In this document: positions 1 through 8,271 of the stretch, in pieces
Layout of the letters: each line of letters opens with the position of its first letter
Position numbering within the stretch: the stretch's first letter is position 1
DNA from: Litorimonas sp051251645
Lineage (GTDB): Bacteria > Pseudomonadota > Alphaproteobacteria > Caulobacterales > Maricaulaceae
Direction: 5' to 3'
Length of the DNA: 64,000 nucleotides
Assembly (NCBI GenBank): GCA_051251645.1
Contig: JBPOEY010000002.1
Location: forward strand, 310,001 to 374,000
The notes under the pieces: model-generated
The model's database searches: none
What the model was told of the DNA's origin: nothing
The model's input: only the letters and a program-made list of their open reading frames with translations
Position numbers and translations under genes: made by a program

Positions 1-1161
1 GAATAAAAGAATGAAGGCGTTTGCCCCAACATCCTCGCGCAAATATTTGAAGACACCCCAATGAATAATCATGTCCGTTAAAAGGTAGAAGATTGCGCCT
101 AGGGACGCGATCCGGCTGAGATCAAAGAACGCGGCTAACAGACCCGCGATGACAACGGTATAGATCAACAGATGTGTTTGCAGGCCGCCTGGGAGACCAA
201 AGTGCCGATGCGGGATCAAATTCATCTTCGTGAGCATGGTTAGCATGCGCGAGACCGCAAAAATGCTTGCCAGGAGACCCGACGCTGTGGCGATTAGAGC
301 GATAATCACTGTGAACAAAACGCCGTTGTCTCCAAGCACGGGACGCGCGGCCTCAGCGAGTGAGAAATCTTTCGCGGCAATAATTGCGTCAATACCGAGA
401 GCGCTATCAACCGCTAACGCAACTGCCATGTAAATTACGAGACATATCACAAGCGATAAAATTATAGAGCGTCCCACATTTTTATTGGGATTAACAATTT
501 CAGAGCCAGAATTGGTAATCGTCGTGAAACCCTTGAACGCGAGGATTGCCAAAGCCGTGCCTGCCACAAAACTGAGAGCAGACACGGAGTTCTCATCCGC
601 GCGGGGCAGTATATCAATCGTTCCTCCGGTTCCCCAGAGGACAATGAAAGCAAACACGAGTATCCCGCCGATCTTCACTATTGCGGTAACTTTAGAGACG
701 CCGCCAATGAACTTATTGCCCGCGATATTGACTAAAAACGCCAGAAAAATCAGAGCCAGCGCGATTGCAGGGAGAAGCAGGTCTGTCTTTTCAACGTCGA
801 AGAGCTGCAGGCTGTAGGACGCAAAGGTTCTCGCAACAAGGCTCTCGTTAATGATCATCGAAAAGACCATAAGAAGCGCCGCTGTTCCGGTCACGGCAGA
901 CGCTCCGTAAGCCTTCTTCAGGATCATCGCGATACCGCCTGAGGATGGATATTTATTTGAGACTTTGACGTATGAGTAAGCGCTAAATCCACTTATAAAA
1001 GCCGCAATTAAGAATGCGATTGGAAAAGCGGGCCCGGCGAGTTCAGCAATCTGGCCTGTCAGGGCAAAGATCCCAGCGCCGATCATGACGCCTGTTCCCA
1101 TCGCAACGGCGCCCATAAGGCTGAGAGAACCCGCCTTATAACTGTCTTGCTTCATGTCCAT
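1..1161 (-). CDS. APC-family amino acid permease (C-terminus beyond window)
   Basis: This inner-membrane transporter probably imports or exchanges amino acids. The visible 387 codons are open without a stop and run off the left edge, so the C-terminus is missing. The N-terminus has the APC first-helix signature (MGTGVMIGAGIFALTG, about residues 17-32), followed by repeated hydrophobic segments typical of the 12-14 TM APC fold. Two starts are possible, ATG at 1161 or ATG at 1155 (MKQDSYKAG); neither has a strong ribosome binding site. The gene follows the copper ATPase on the same strand but is separated from it by about 215 bp and a hairpin, so it is probably not part of that operon. Substrate unknown. 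Confidence 0.85.
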   Translation of the reverse strand, partial: MDMKQDSYKAGSLSLMGAVAMGTGVMIGAGIFALTGQIAELAGPAFPIAFLIAAFISGFSAYSYVKVSNKYPSSGGIAMILKKAYGASAVTGTAALLMVFSMIINESLVARTFASYSLQLFDVEKTDLLLPAIALALIFLAFLVNIAGNKFIGGVSKVTAIVKIGGILVFAFIVLWGTGGTIDILPRADENSVSALSFVAGTALAILAFKGFTTITNSGSEIVNPNKNVGRSIILSLVICLVIYMAVALAVDSALGIDAIIAAKDFSLAEAARPVLGDNGVLFTVIIALIATASGLLASIFAVSRMLTMLTKMNLIPHRHFGLPGGLQTHLLIYTVVIAGLLAAFFDLSRIASLGAIFYLLTDMIIHWGVFKYLREDVGANAFILLF

Positions 1162-1308
1162 AATATGGAAACCACACTGAAAATTGAAAAAGGAATAAAT
1201 ATTTGCGCACAGGGGCGCACGAGGATCCTGTCATGCATTTTATTGGTGATGTCCCTCATTTAAGAAGAAAATAAGCAGCGGCTTTATATGTTGTGATGTT
1301 GGTGACGG

Positions 1309-1349
1309 ACGTGAGGTTTTTAGGCGGCTCGCCCAAAAAAACCTCACGT
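1309..1349 (-). terminator. Hairpin downstream of the copper ATPase
   Basis: The arms ACGTGAGGTTTTT and its exact complement (13 bp) enclose 15 nt that can themselves form a short GGCG/CGCC stem. It begins 28 nt after the ATPase stop codon. The A/T-rich base of the stem suggests a rho-independent terminator that could work in either direction. Confidence 0.6.
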
Positions 1350-1377
1350 TGGCGCCTACCCAGCGTCAGGCGCGGCC

Positions 1378-3615
1378 CTAGAGACGGGCTCGGCGTAAAC
1401 GTAGGGCATTGGCTATGACAGAAACAGACGACAAACTCATTGCGGCGGCGGCAATCATGGGACTGAGGAGAAGTCCAAAGAAGGGGTAAAGAACACCCGC
1501 TGCGACCGGGACGCCCAAAGAATTATAGATGAACGCAAAGAACAGATTTTGACGGATGTTCTTCATAGTCATTCGGCTTAGGTGTCGGGCTTTCGCAATT
1601 CCCAATATGTCTCCTTTGACCAGAGTTACCCCAGCACTTTCCATGGCCACGTCAGTTCCCGTGCCCATCGCGAAGCCGACATCGGCTTGAGCCAGAGCTG
1701 GCGCATCATTAATTCCGTCGCCGGCCATCGCGACGATTTCACCAGCCGCCTGAAGCTCGCGAACGATCCTGTTTTTATCTTCAGGAGAGACGTCCGCGTG
1801 CACCTCATCAATCCCGATTTGCTTGGCAACAGCATTCGCTGTGACAGCACTGTCGCCTGTGAGCATCACGACTTTAAGACCCTCGCGATATAGACGTTTT
1901 ATCGCCTCGGGCGTTGTCGCTTTAATCGGGTCAGCGACACCAATTAGGCCGGCAGGGACACCGTTAATCGCGACAAACATCACAGTTTGCCCATCTGCTC
2001 TGAAGACATCGGCTTGCTCGGCGAGTGTTGCATCAAAAGCCCCGACCCGTGTCATCATTTTGACGTTTCCGATCGCAACCGGGGTGTTTCCGACTAACCC
2101 CTGTGCCCCCTCCCCTGTGACCGAGAGAAAGTCTTTTGCGGCCCCAAAGTCGATCATACGCTCACGGGTTCCCGTCACAATGGCCTCTGCGAGAGGGTGT
2201 TCGCTCGCTGTCTCAATGGCGGCCACATGTGATAAAAACGTCTTCTCATCAAATTGCGCTGTCGGAGCAACGGTGACTAAGGTTGGTTTACCTTCCGTGA
2301 GCGTCCCCGTTTTATCAACAATGATGGTTGTCACTTTCTCGAGGGTTTCAAGCGCTTCCGCATTTTTAATCAATATACCATTTTGAGCGCCTTTACCTGT
2401 CCCCACCATGATTGACATGGGCGTGGCGAGTCCGAGGGCGCACGGACACGCGATAATCAGAACGGCGACAGCATTGACGATCGCAAAGGCCATCGCCGGC
2501 TGTGGCCCGAATAAAGCCCACACAATAAAGGTGATAACGGCGATAAGGATGACAGCCGGAACAAAATAGCCGGCGACAGTATCAACAAGTTTTTGAATTG
2601 GGGCTCGGGACCGCTGGGCGTCAGCAACCATACGGACGATTTGTGCGAGCAACGTCGCGTCGCCGACGCGGGTCGCCTTCATGATAATACTCCCTGTTCC
2701 GTTGACAGTGCCTCCGGTCACCTCATCATTGGCCTGTTTGTGGACGGGAATAGACTCACCGCTGACCATCGACTCGTCAATGCTGCTTGAGCCCTCAATG
2801 ACTTGTCCGTCCACGGGCACTTTCTCGCCCGGTTTAACGCGAAGATTGTCGCCTTCCCTGACGTCAGAGAGATCAACCTCCTGCTCCGTGCCGTCGCTTC
2901 CAAGACGAATTGCCGTTGGCGGCGTCAATTCGAGCAGCGCGCGTATAGCCCCCGAAGTAAGCGATCTTGCGCGAAGCTCTAAGACCTGTCCGAGCAAGAC
3001 GAGCGTGACGATCACAGCGGCCGCCTCAAAATAGATCGCCACATGTCCGGCTTCACTGCGAAAGCTAGCTGGGAAGATGTGCGGAAAGATAACCGCGACT
3101 AAGGAATATATAAACGCGACGCCGACGCCAAGTGCGATAAGCGTGAACATGTTGAAGTTTCGGGTTTTAAGAGATTGCCAACCGCGTTTGAAAAATGGCC
3201 AACCGCCCCACAATACGACGGGCGCCGCTAATGGAATTTGGAGCCATTGCGCCCAAGCTGCAGACACAAGGCCTTCTATGGGTCTGCCAGGGATTAGATC
3301 CCCCATGGCATAGACGAACAATGGAAAGCTGAGCACCGCAGAAATCCAAAACCGACGGGTCATGTCATCAAGTTCAGATGTGTCGTCTTCGGTGTCGCGC
3401 GTATATCGCTCAGGCTCTAACGCCATTCCACAAATTGGGCAGCCTGTATTCGTCGTTTCTCGGACCTGTAGATGCATCGGGCAGGTATAGACCGTACCCG
3501 AAAACCCATCGGGCACATGATCATAGGCGGACGCGTCCTCAAGGTTCCCCGCACTCTCAGAATGACAACATTCATGACCCTCTTCAGAGGCTTTGGAGGC
3601 GTGTTCATGGTTCAT
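1378..3615 (-). CDS. copA: Cu(I)/Ag(I)-translocating P-type ATPase
   Basis: This P1B-type ATPase of the inner membrane exports monovalent copper or silver to the periplasm. The 745 residues show a His/Cys-rich N-terminus (1-20), a heavy-metal-binding domain with CPMH and CPICGM (45-64) instead of an HMA domain, the actuator SGES motif (285-288), the metal-path CPC (390-392), the phosphorylation site D434 in DKTGT, SEHP (471-474) and GDGIND (632-637). All catalytic motifs are intact. The start overlaps the stop of the upstream DUF5676 gene by 4 nt, so the two are translationally coupled. The domain layout resembles SilP/CopB-like pumps. Copper is the best-supported substrate given the neighbours; silver cannot be excluded. 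Confidence 0.96.
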   Translation of the reverse strand: MNHEHASKASEEGHECCHSESAGNLEDASAYDHVPDGFSGTVYTCPMHLQVRETTNTGCPICGMALEPERYTRDTEDDTSELDDMTRRFWISAVLSFPLFVYAMGDLIPGRPIEGLVSAAWAQWLQIPLAAPVVLWGGWPFFKRGWQSLKTRNFNMFTLIALGVGVAFIYSLVAVIFPHIFPASFRSEAGHVAIYFEAAAVIVTLVLLGQVLELRARSLTSGAIRALLELTPPTAIRLGSDGTEQEVDLSDVREGDNLRVKPGEKVPVDGQVIEGSSSIDESMVSGESIPVHKQANDEVTGGTVNGTGSIIMKATRVGDATLLAQIVRMVADAQRSRAPIQKLVDTVAGYFVPAVILIAVITFIVWALFGPQPAMAFAIVNAVAVLIIACPCALGLATPMSIMVGTGKGAQNGILIKNAEALETLEKVTTIIVDKTGTLTEGKPTLVTVAPTAQFDEKTFLSHVAAIETASEHPLAEAIVTGTRERMIDFGAAKDFLSVTGEGAQGLVGNTPVAIGNVKMMTRVGAFDATLAEQADVFRADGQTVMFVAINGVPAGLIGVADPIKATTPEAIKRLYREGLKVVMLTGDSAVTANAVAKQIGIDEVHADVSPEDKNRIVRELQAAGEIVAMAGDGINDAPALAQADVGFAMGTGTDVAMESAGVTLVKGDILGIAKARHLSRMTMKNIRQNLFFAFIYNSLGVPVAAGVLYPFFGLLLSPMIAAAAMSLSSVSVIANALRLRRARL

Positions 3616-3863
3616 TTGGCTGACCGTTTGTTAAAGACGTTATAAAGCGGAACAAAGACGGCGGCGCTGTACCACCCGTACGCGTATGCCCACGCTAAAC
3701 CGATAAGGTAGCCTGTTACTGACCAAGAAAACCCTGGCAGAAGCGGTTCCCATGCCGGGTGCATATGGAGCTCAGCGGGACCGATAAGACCCCAGAGCAC
3801 GCAAATTGTGAAGGTGATCGCGAGAAAAATTGAAAGTGTGTTGCCTAATGCAAAGAATTTCAT
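3612..3863 (-). CDS. DUF5676 family small membrane protein
   Basis: A protein of about 83 residues with two or three hydrophobic helices, matching the DUF5676 family often found beside copper P-type ATPases; its function is unknown. I chose the ATG at 3863 (MKFFALGN) because GGAG lies 8-9 nt upstream; an in-frame start six codons earlier lacks this. The stop overlaps the ATPase start as ATGA, making a two-gene operon. A 17-bp dyad resembling a CsoR operator lies just upstream. The protein may assist or stabilise the pump, which is inference from context only. Confidence 0.8.
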   Translation of the reverse strand: MKFFALGNTLSIFLAITFTICVLWGLIGPAELHMHPAWEPLLPGFSWSVTGYLIGLAWAYAYGWYSAAVFVPLYNVFNKRSAK

Positions 3864-3887
3864 AGCTGACTCCAAAATCAAGTCTAA

Positions 3888-3904
3888 ATACCCCTAAGAG
3901 GTAT
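3888..3904 (-). promoter_or_regulatory. Candidate CsoR-type operator upstream of DUF5676-copA
   Basis: ATACCCCT-A-AGAGGTAT is a 17-bp dyad with a single mismatch between the 8-bp arms. It resembles the TACCCC/GGGGTA dyads bound by CsoR-family copper sensors and begins 25 nt upstream of the DUF5676 start codon. A CsoR gene lies in this window at 23561. The match was judged by eye. Confidence 0.45.
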
Positions 3905-4029
3905 ATGCTCTAATGCCCTGTATCTATTTTTGCAATAGGCACATTAGATTTCGGCAATGCGGAAGCGCTTCAGGCCCAAATCTGAGCTGACAAGTCGCCT
4001 TACGTTTTATCGGAAACAATAGCGTTTGA

Positions 4030-4048
4030 TCTGACACATCGTGTCAGA
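4030..4048. repeat. Short perfect inverted repeat in the copD-DUF5676 spacer
   Basis: TCTGACAC and its complement flank a 3-nt centre. It lies in the roughly 400-bp spacer between copD and the DUF5676-copA operon, which otherwise holds only the candidate CsoR operator and no convincing gene. It could be a regulator site or the end of the copD transcript. Confidence 0.35.
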
Positions 4049-4262
4049 GGATCCCTCGAAAGGTCTTCCTGTAAGATGTTTGGAACTACTAGCCGATATC
4101 AGCCAATGATTGCGCCAGTTTTACGTAGTTGATAGCCTCTGTGACCAACGAAGAAACTTGCCGGGTGTCCTAAGACGTGTCAGATTTGCGAGGTTTTACC
4201 CGGCGTTCTACCTCGGGTTCTCACTGAGAGCTTTCTGTTTAGGCCCACAAAATGAAACTCAG

Positions 4263-5087
4263 TCAGTGGGGTCCAAACAAGGTTGTTGCGGCAGCCACCG
4301 CGAACACAGCAATTGTGAATAATAGTAAGTCTGTAAAGAGGGCGTAGCGCAACATGGTTCGAGCACGTCTGTGCCCTGCCCTTAGCGCCCGCGTAAGATA
4401 GATCTTGTTAAGCGCGCCAATCGTGAGGGCTAACGCGGCGACAAATAACTTTAATAAAAGTAATCGGCCGTAACTGGTTCCGAAAACGCTAGAGATTGAC
4501 CCCGAGATTTGCACAGATAACCACAATCCCAACGCGAACATCAGGGGCACGGCCCAGATCGCGAGTTGACTAAATCGGTCCATTCGCCATGCGAGTTGAC
4601 GATTATCTATGCCTGCTCTCGGCCATAACGAAACCGGAGCAAACCACCAAAACCCTGCAATGACGACATGAAGTATAACGGCCACAGGCGCCAGGCCGGG
4701 CGTATCTAGCGCCTGTGTGTGTCCAGCCAATCCGAAACCAGCCGCCGTCACAAGGGCTCCGATCGCTGCGAAAAACCGTAAGGTTCTACCCTGCGCAAAA
4801 ACGAAGCATAACACGCCAAGGCTCATCGCAATCGTTTGAGCACGAACACCTGGCCAAATCCATCCGAACATTGAGAAGTTGAGAGCCTGTCCCCAAGCGC
4901 CCATAATCTCTGCGTTCAGTGAAAGAAGTCTGAGTATGAGAGCGAGTCCGAGCAGAACACCCGCAAATCGGAGACTGCGGGTGGAAGGTGTCGATAATCC
5001 GACAGCCATATGGAGGCTGATGCCAATGGCAGTGAGGCCGCCGATGTAAAAGACGGCCTTCGCCAAAAGGACGGCAGCATCGATCAT
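4263..5087 (-). CDS. copD: CopD-family copper resistance membrane protein
   Basis: A polytopic inner-membrane protein of 274 residues with about eight hydrophobic segments, matching the CopD/PcoD family. CopD works with periplasmic CopC in copper handling, and in some bacteria moves copper into the cytoplasm. The C-terminal half contains the CopD domain (R/K-poor helices with the GRLLLLKL segment). The ATG at 5087 lies one nucleotide after the copC stop (TAA-T-ATG), so translation is coupled. It is the last gene of the minus-strand run from the channel/DUF305 region. No strong terminator was seen; the first dyad downstream is at 4030-4048. Confidence 0.9.
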   Translation of the reverse strand: MIDAAVLLAKAVFYIGGLTAIGISLHMAVGLSTPSTRSLRFAGVLLGLALILRLLSLNAEIMGAWGQALNFSMFGWIWPGVRAQTIAMSLGVLCFVFAQGRTLRFFAAIGALVTAAGFGLAGHTQALDTPGLAPVAVILHVVIAGFWWFAPVSLWPRAGIDNRQLAWRMDRFSQLAIWAVPLMFALGLWLSVQISGSISSVFGTSYGRLLLLKLFVAALALTIGALNKIYLTRALRAGHRRARTMLRYALFTDLLLFTIAVFAVAAATTLFGPH

Positions 5088-5088
5088 A

Positions 5089-5442
5089 TTAATTTGTCAC
5101 GGTGAAGTTAATCTCTCCGTTCATAACGTGACCATCGCGCGCAATCGCGCGCCACCGAATTGTATAATTTCCGATTTTAAGTTTTGGCAGATTGACGCTG
5201 TGTGTTTTTGCCATGTCACGCTCGAGCTTTAGCTCTTGAACGGCATTCGTCTTAACGTCGACGAGGTCTAGCTTTGCTAGACCTACGGCTTTTCCAAAAG
5301 TAAGCTCCAGAGTATCGGGAACGGTAGTAAGTGTCGTCCCTGCTTCTATGTTGGACGAGGCTAATGCCGTATGCGCAAAGGCATTGACCGGGAGTGAGGC
5401 GATTAAACCCATGGCACTCAGTCCAATTAAAGTTTCTTTCAT
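5089..5442 (-). CDS. copC: CopC periplasmic copper-binding protein
   Basis: A small periplasmic cupredoxin-like copper carrier. The 117-residue precursor has a signal peptide ending AFA, which would leave His24 as the mature N-terminus. With D103 and H105 in the DGHVMNG motif, this gives the H-D-H Cu(II) brace of CopC proteins. There is no Met-rich Cu(I) site, so it looks like the Cu(II)-only type. It lies 36 nt after the glutaredoxin-MauE gene and directly before copD; the CopC-CopD pair is a known functional unit. Confidence 0.93.
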   Translation of the reverse strand: MKETLIGLSAMGLIASLPVNAFAHTALASSNIEAGTTLTTVPDTLELTFGKAVGLAKLDLVDVKTNAVQELKLERDMAKTHSVNLPKLKIGNYTIRWRAIARDGHVMNGEINFTVTN

Positions 5443-5478
5443 AATGTCTTCCGTTGTGATTTTTGATGTCGCGGGTGC

Positions 5479-6261
5479 TTAAAGTATCGCCTTGAGGATC
5501 ATCCAGACTCCCATCCCCATCATGGCGAGGTTTTCCGAGAGTGAGACAAAGCCAAGCGGCACGTTCATGCCGCCGCCCACGCAGGCGCATTTAAGATCGC
5601 GCTTGTCGATATAAACGGCTTTAAATACACTCCATGCACCGATCGTGCCGATGAAAAGGGCGACAGGCGCCGCAATCAGTCCAAAGATACCGCCTGCAAC
5701 CATCAAGATCGCCGCAAACGCTTCCGCAAAAGGGTAGACGTAACTATAGCGTACAACGCGTCTTGCGAGCACGTCATAGTTCAAGAACATATTCGAAAAG
5801 CTCTCTAGATCGCGCAGTTTCAACATAGCCAGCATTGCCATTGAAAACGCGACAAACCACTCCACAGCCTTAACGGTAAACAGATCTCCTGTTAGCGCCC
5901 AGACTGATGCGAATGCCATCAAAGCCGCAATGATGAAGACGACCACGACCGGCGTATAGGTCTTTGCTTCGGGGTCTTTGACCTTAAAGCCAAAATACTG
6001 ACGCAAATCATCGAACCCGCCAATCCGTTTCCCGGCAATGAAGGTTTGCGGAGTCGTCTTCACATCCCATTTGTCTTTAAAAGCATCCGTTTCGGTTCGG
6101 TTTGTGAGGTGATGATCCTCAACCTCGAAACCTTTGCGTTTCAGCAAATCCACGGCCTTCAAACCAAAGGGACAAATATGCGCGTCCGTCACCATACGAT
6201 AGACGGCGGCCTTGCGGCCGCCCCCTATTTCGTTGACGGTAAGTTCTTCTGGGAAGCTCAT
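5479..6261 (-). CDS. Glutaredoxin-like domain fused to MauE/DoxX-type membrane domain
   Basis: A 260-residue fusion. Residues about 18-92 form a glutaredoxin-like domain with a single-cysteine active site C30-P-F-G, a cis-proline TTPQ motif (P71) and a GGFDDL glutathione-contact motif (81-86). Residues about 103-260 form four or five membrane helices of the MauE/DoxX redox-associated type, with C225-A-C227 near a membrane face. Such fusions probably move reducing equivalents between a cytosolic thiol domain and membrane cysteines. It starts 8 nt after the DUF305 gene and precedes copC, so a role in thiol or copper redox handling is likely but unproven. Confidence 0.75.
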   Translation of the reverse strand: MSFPEELTVNEIGGGRKAAVYRMVTDAHICPFGLKAVDLLKRKGFEVEDHHLTNRTETDAFKDKWDVKTTPQTFIAGKRIGGFDDLRQYFGFKVKDPEAKTYTPVVVVFIIAALMAFASVWALTGDLFTVKAVEWFVAFSMAMLAMLKLRDLESFSNMFLNYDVLARRVVRYSYVYPFAEAFAAILMVAGGIFGLIAAPVALFIGTIGAWSVFKAVYIDKRDLKCACVGGGMNVPLGFVSLSENLAMMGMGVWMILKAIL

Positions 6262-6269
6262 ATTGTGCT

Positions 6270-6824
6270 CTAATCTGCTGGGTTCAGTTTGCCGTCGAAC
6301 TTCGGCATGGGACGAGCGTCAGCCTCGGCCTCCGAAGTGGCTGCACCATTCGCTTTAATATCATCGATCAGCCATTCCATTTCTTTAATTTCACGACGCT
6401 GAGCCTTGATGATTTCATTCGCCAATTCGCGCACGCGAACATCCTCAATTTCGGCCCGTTCACTGGTCAAAATCGCAATGGAATGGTGCGGAATCATCGC
6501 TTTCATCCACGCGCGGTCTTGAACGGTTGCTTGCGAGCGAACCAAGAATAAAGCGACGACAAACAAAAGAACAGATCCCCCGACAATTGCCCAGTTTTTC
6601 GTTTTGTCTTTATACATGCCCCACATGAATGCGATCATGACGAGCGCCATGACACCGCCCATATAGAGCGCCATATAGGTCCGTGTTTCAGAGAAGCGCA
6701 CGTGGCTAAGCTCATAACTATTCAGATACATGAGGCCGAGCATAATCACGGTTGATGTACCGACCATAGCGAGAAAACGCCCATAGCTGCTACCGTGGTT
6801 GTCTGATTTATGTTTCGTTTCCAT
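6270..6824 (-). CDS. DUF305-domain membrane protein
   Basis: A 184-residue protein with three N-terminal hydrophobic helices (about 17-35, 47-70, 77-95) followed by a DUF305 helical domain with the MIPHHSIAI motif (H113, H114) and a conserved Glu-rich helix. DUF305 proteins are common in metal-resistance clusters and several bind copper or other metals through the paired histidines; the exact function is unknown. It heads the group DUF305, glutaredoxin-MauE, copC, copD. A small hairpin separates it from the upstream channel gene. Confidence 0.8.
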   Translation of the reverse strand: METKHKSDNHGSSYGRFLAMVGTSTVIMLGLMYLNSYELSHVRFSETRTYMALYMGGVMALVMIAFMWGMYKDKTKNWAIVGGSVLLFVVALFLVRSQATVQDRAWMKAMIPHHSIAILTSERAEIEDVRVRELANEIIKAQRREIKEMEWLIDDIKANGAATSEAEADARPMPKFDGKLNPAD

Positions 6825-6858
6825 TTTTTCTTTCTCACTTGGTTGGTTGTAATGAAAC

Positions 6859-6874
6859 GTGTCGAAGCCGACAC
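6859..6874 (-). terminator. Small hairpin between the channel gene and DUF305
   Basis: GTGTCG and CGACAC pair around a 4-nt loop. On the minus strand a weak T-containing stretch follows. It could end or attenuate transcription from the channel gene. The stem is short, so this is tentative. Confidence 0.3.
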
Positions 6875-6898
6875 AATACTCTCTTTAATTTAAACGTC

Positions 6899-7321
6899 TT
6901 ATTTAGTCTTTTTGATCCGAATTATTCGGAATAAAAATGCGGCCGAACACGAGATCAGCAAAAATCCGTTCAATGAGGCGACTCCTGCGATAAAGCGTAG
7001 ATGACCCGTTGGATAAATATCCCCAAGACCAAGCGACGTGTAGGTCACAAGCGCAAAATAAAAGCTGTCCATCGTGCTGACAACACGTCCGGCGCTTTCA
7101 AATCCGCCGAGACCCAAGACCTGTCCCATCTTAAGGGCGATGCCGTAAATTCCTGCTTCAATCAGATGCAGAGCACCGATGAGAAGGAACGCTCCGATCC
7201 AAACGCCCGCACCGTTACGGTCTGACTTGTCAAAGCGCAGCAGCAGTCGATGCAAAACACCAAGGTGCAGGACCGCCGTCAGCGAGAAGGCGCTTACGGC
7301 AAATATAAATGCTATGATCAT
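6899..7321 (-). CDS. Two-TM ion-channel domain protein (K+-channel-like pore)
   Basis: A 140-residue membrane protein with helices near 1-25, 42-66, 83-93 (pore) and 108-134. The pore loop contains TSLGLGD (95-101), which resembles the Ion_trans_2 potassium filter TxGYGD with leucine instead of tyrosine, so selectivity may differ. No cytoplasmic RCK domain is present. The start overlaps the stop of the CDF transporter by 4 nt (ATGA), so it is coupled to a metal exporter. A role in charge compensation or monovalent cation flux is inference. Confidence 0.75.
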   Translation of the reverse strand: MIIAFIFAVSAFSLTAVLHLGVLHRLLLRFDKSDRNGAGVWIGAFLLIGALHLIEAGIYGIALKMGQVLGLGGFESAGRVVSTMDSFYFALVTYTSLGLGDIYPTGHLRFIAGVASLNGFLLISCSAAFLFRIIRIKKTK

Positions 7322-8271
7322 TGCTTTGCGTCCCCCGCTTGATTCCAGAGATAATTGATCTCTATTGCGGGATCGCTGTGTGAACTGCTGGTTTCGACTT
7401 GCAGCGTCGTGAAGTAGAATTTGAAGTTCTTTCTCAGGATGATGTCTGCTGCCCGTCTGACGATCTCAGCATCCGCTCCATCTTTAATTCCGATGTGAGC
7501 AGAGAAAAGGTTGCGCCCTGACGTGAGCGCCCATGCATGAATATGGTGCAGGGTTTCTACATTTTCGACGGCGCTGAGAGCTCGCTCGACTGCGTCAAGA
7601 TCAACATCGGATGGCACCGTTTCCAAAAGCAGACGCAAGGCGTCACGCGTGATCCCCCAGCTGGCCCAGATAAGGACCAAACCGAACGCCGTGCCTAGAA
7701 TTGGATCAATCAGGGTAAAGCCTGTGAAATAGACGACGACGGCCGCAACAATAATAATCAAGCTGCCAACAAAGGTCTGCATGACATGCCAAAAAGCCCC
7801 CCGCATATTGAGGTTTTCGCGCGACCCTTTCATGAGAACGGCGAGGGAGATAAGCTCTGTGAAAATCCCGCCAGCAGCCGCCGCAAGCATTAGGCCATAT
7901 TGGAGTTCTACGGGTTGGAACATCCGCCTTACACCCATAAAGATGACGAATAGCGCCATTAGGAACAGAAATAGACCATTAAGAAGCGCGCCAATAAGTT
8001 CTGCGCGAAATGAACCAAACGTCCGGTGACGATCCGATGGTCGCGCCGCGATCCGACCCGCGACGAGGGCCAACAGGACCCCGCCAACGGCTGAAAAAGT
8101 GTGGAATGCGTCAGACAGGACAGCAATCGACCCACTTGCAATACCGAGAGCGACCTCGACAAAAAAGTAGACCCCTGTCAAAGCGGCGCTAATCTTCAAA
8201 GCCCGTTCATTGGCGGTCAGCATCGCAGACATATCGTGCCCGCGAGACTCATTATGTGATTGCGCCGTCAT
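7318..8271 (-). CDS. Cation diffusion facilitator transporter with altered metal site
   Basis: A 317-residue CDF-family protein with six predicted helices and a C-terminal cytoplasmic ferredoxin-like domain (about 205-300). Family hallmarks are clear, including RTFGSFRAE after TM2-3. The usual TM2 HxxxD and TM5 HxxxD metal-site motifs are changed: TM2 reads D54-A-F-H57-T-F-S-A61 and TM5 reads H162-V-M-Q-T166, so both downstream aspartates are lost. This suggests an ion other than Zn/Cd, or altered proton coupling. It sits between DUF411 and the channel gene with 4-nt overlaps on both sides, inside the copper run. The N-terminus is short and moderately His-containing. Confidence 0.88.
   Translation of the reverse strand: MTAQSHNESRGHDMSAMLTANERALKISAALTGVYFFVEVALGIASGSIAVLSDAFHTFSAVGGVLLALVAGRIAARPSDRHRTFGSFRAELIGALLNGLFLFLMALFVIFMGVRRMFQPVELQYGLMLAAAAGGIFTELISLAVLMKGSRENLNMRGAFWHVMQTFVGSLIIIVAAVVVYFTGFTLIDPILGTAFGLVLIWASWGITRDALRLLLETVPSDVDLDAVERALSAVENVETLHHIHAWALTSGRNLFSAHIGIKDGADAEIVRRAADIILRKNFKFYFTTLQVETSSSHSDPAIEINYLWNQAGDAKQ

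Noticed and set aside
1582..2386. Long plus-strand open frames opposite the copper ATPase
   Set aside because: They lie fully inside a gene with all P-type ATPase motifs, show no family features and have no ribosome sites.
4110..4322. 70-codon plus-strand frame in the copD-DUF5676 spacer
   Set aside because: Overlaps the end of copD, has no signal or motif and no ribosome binding site.
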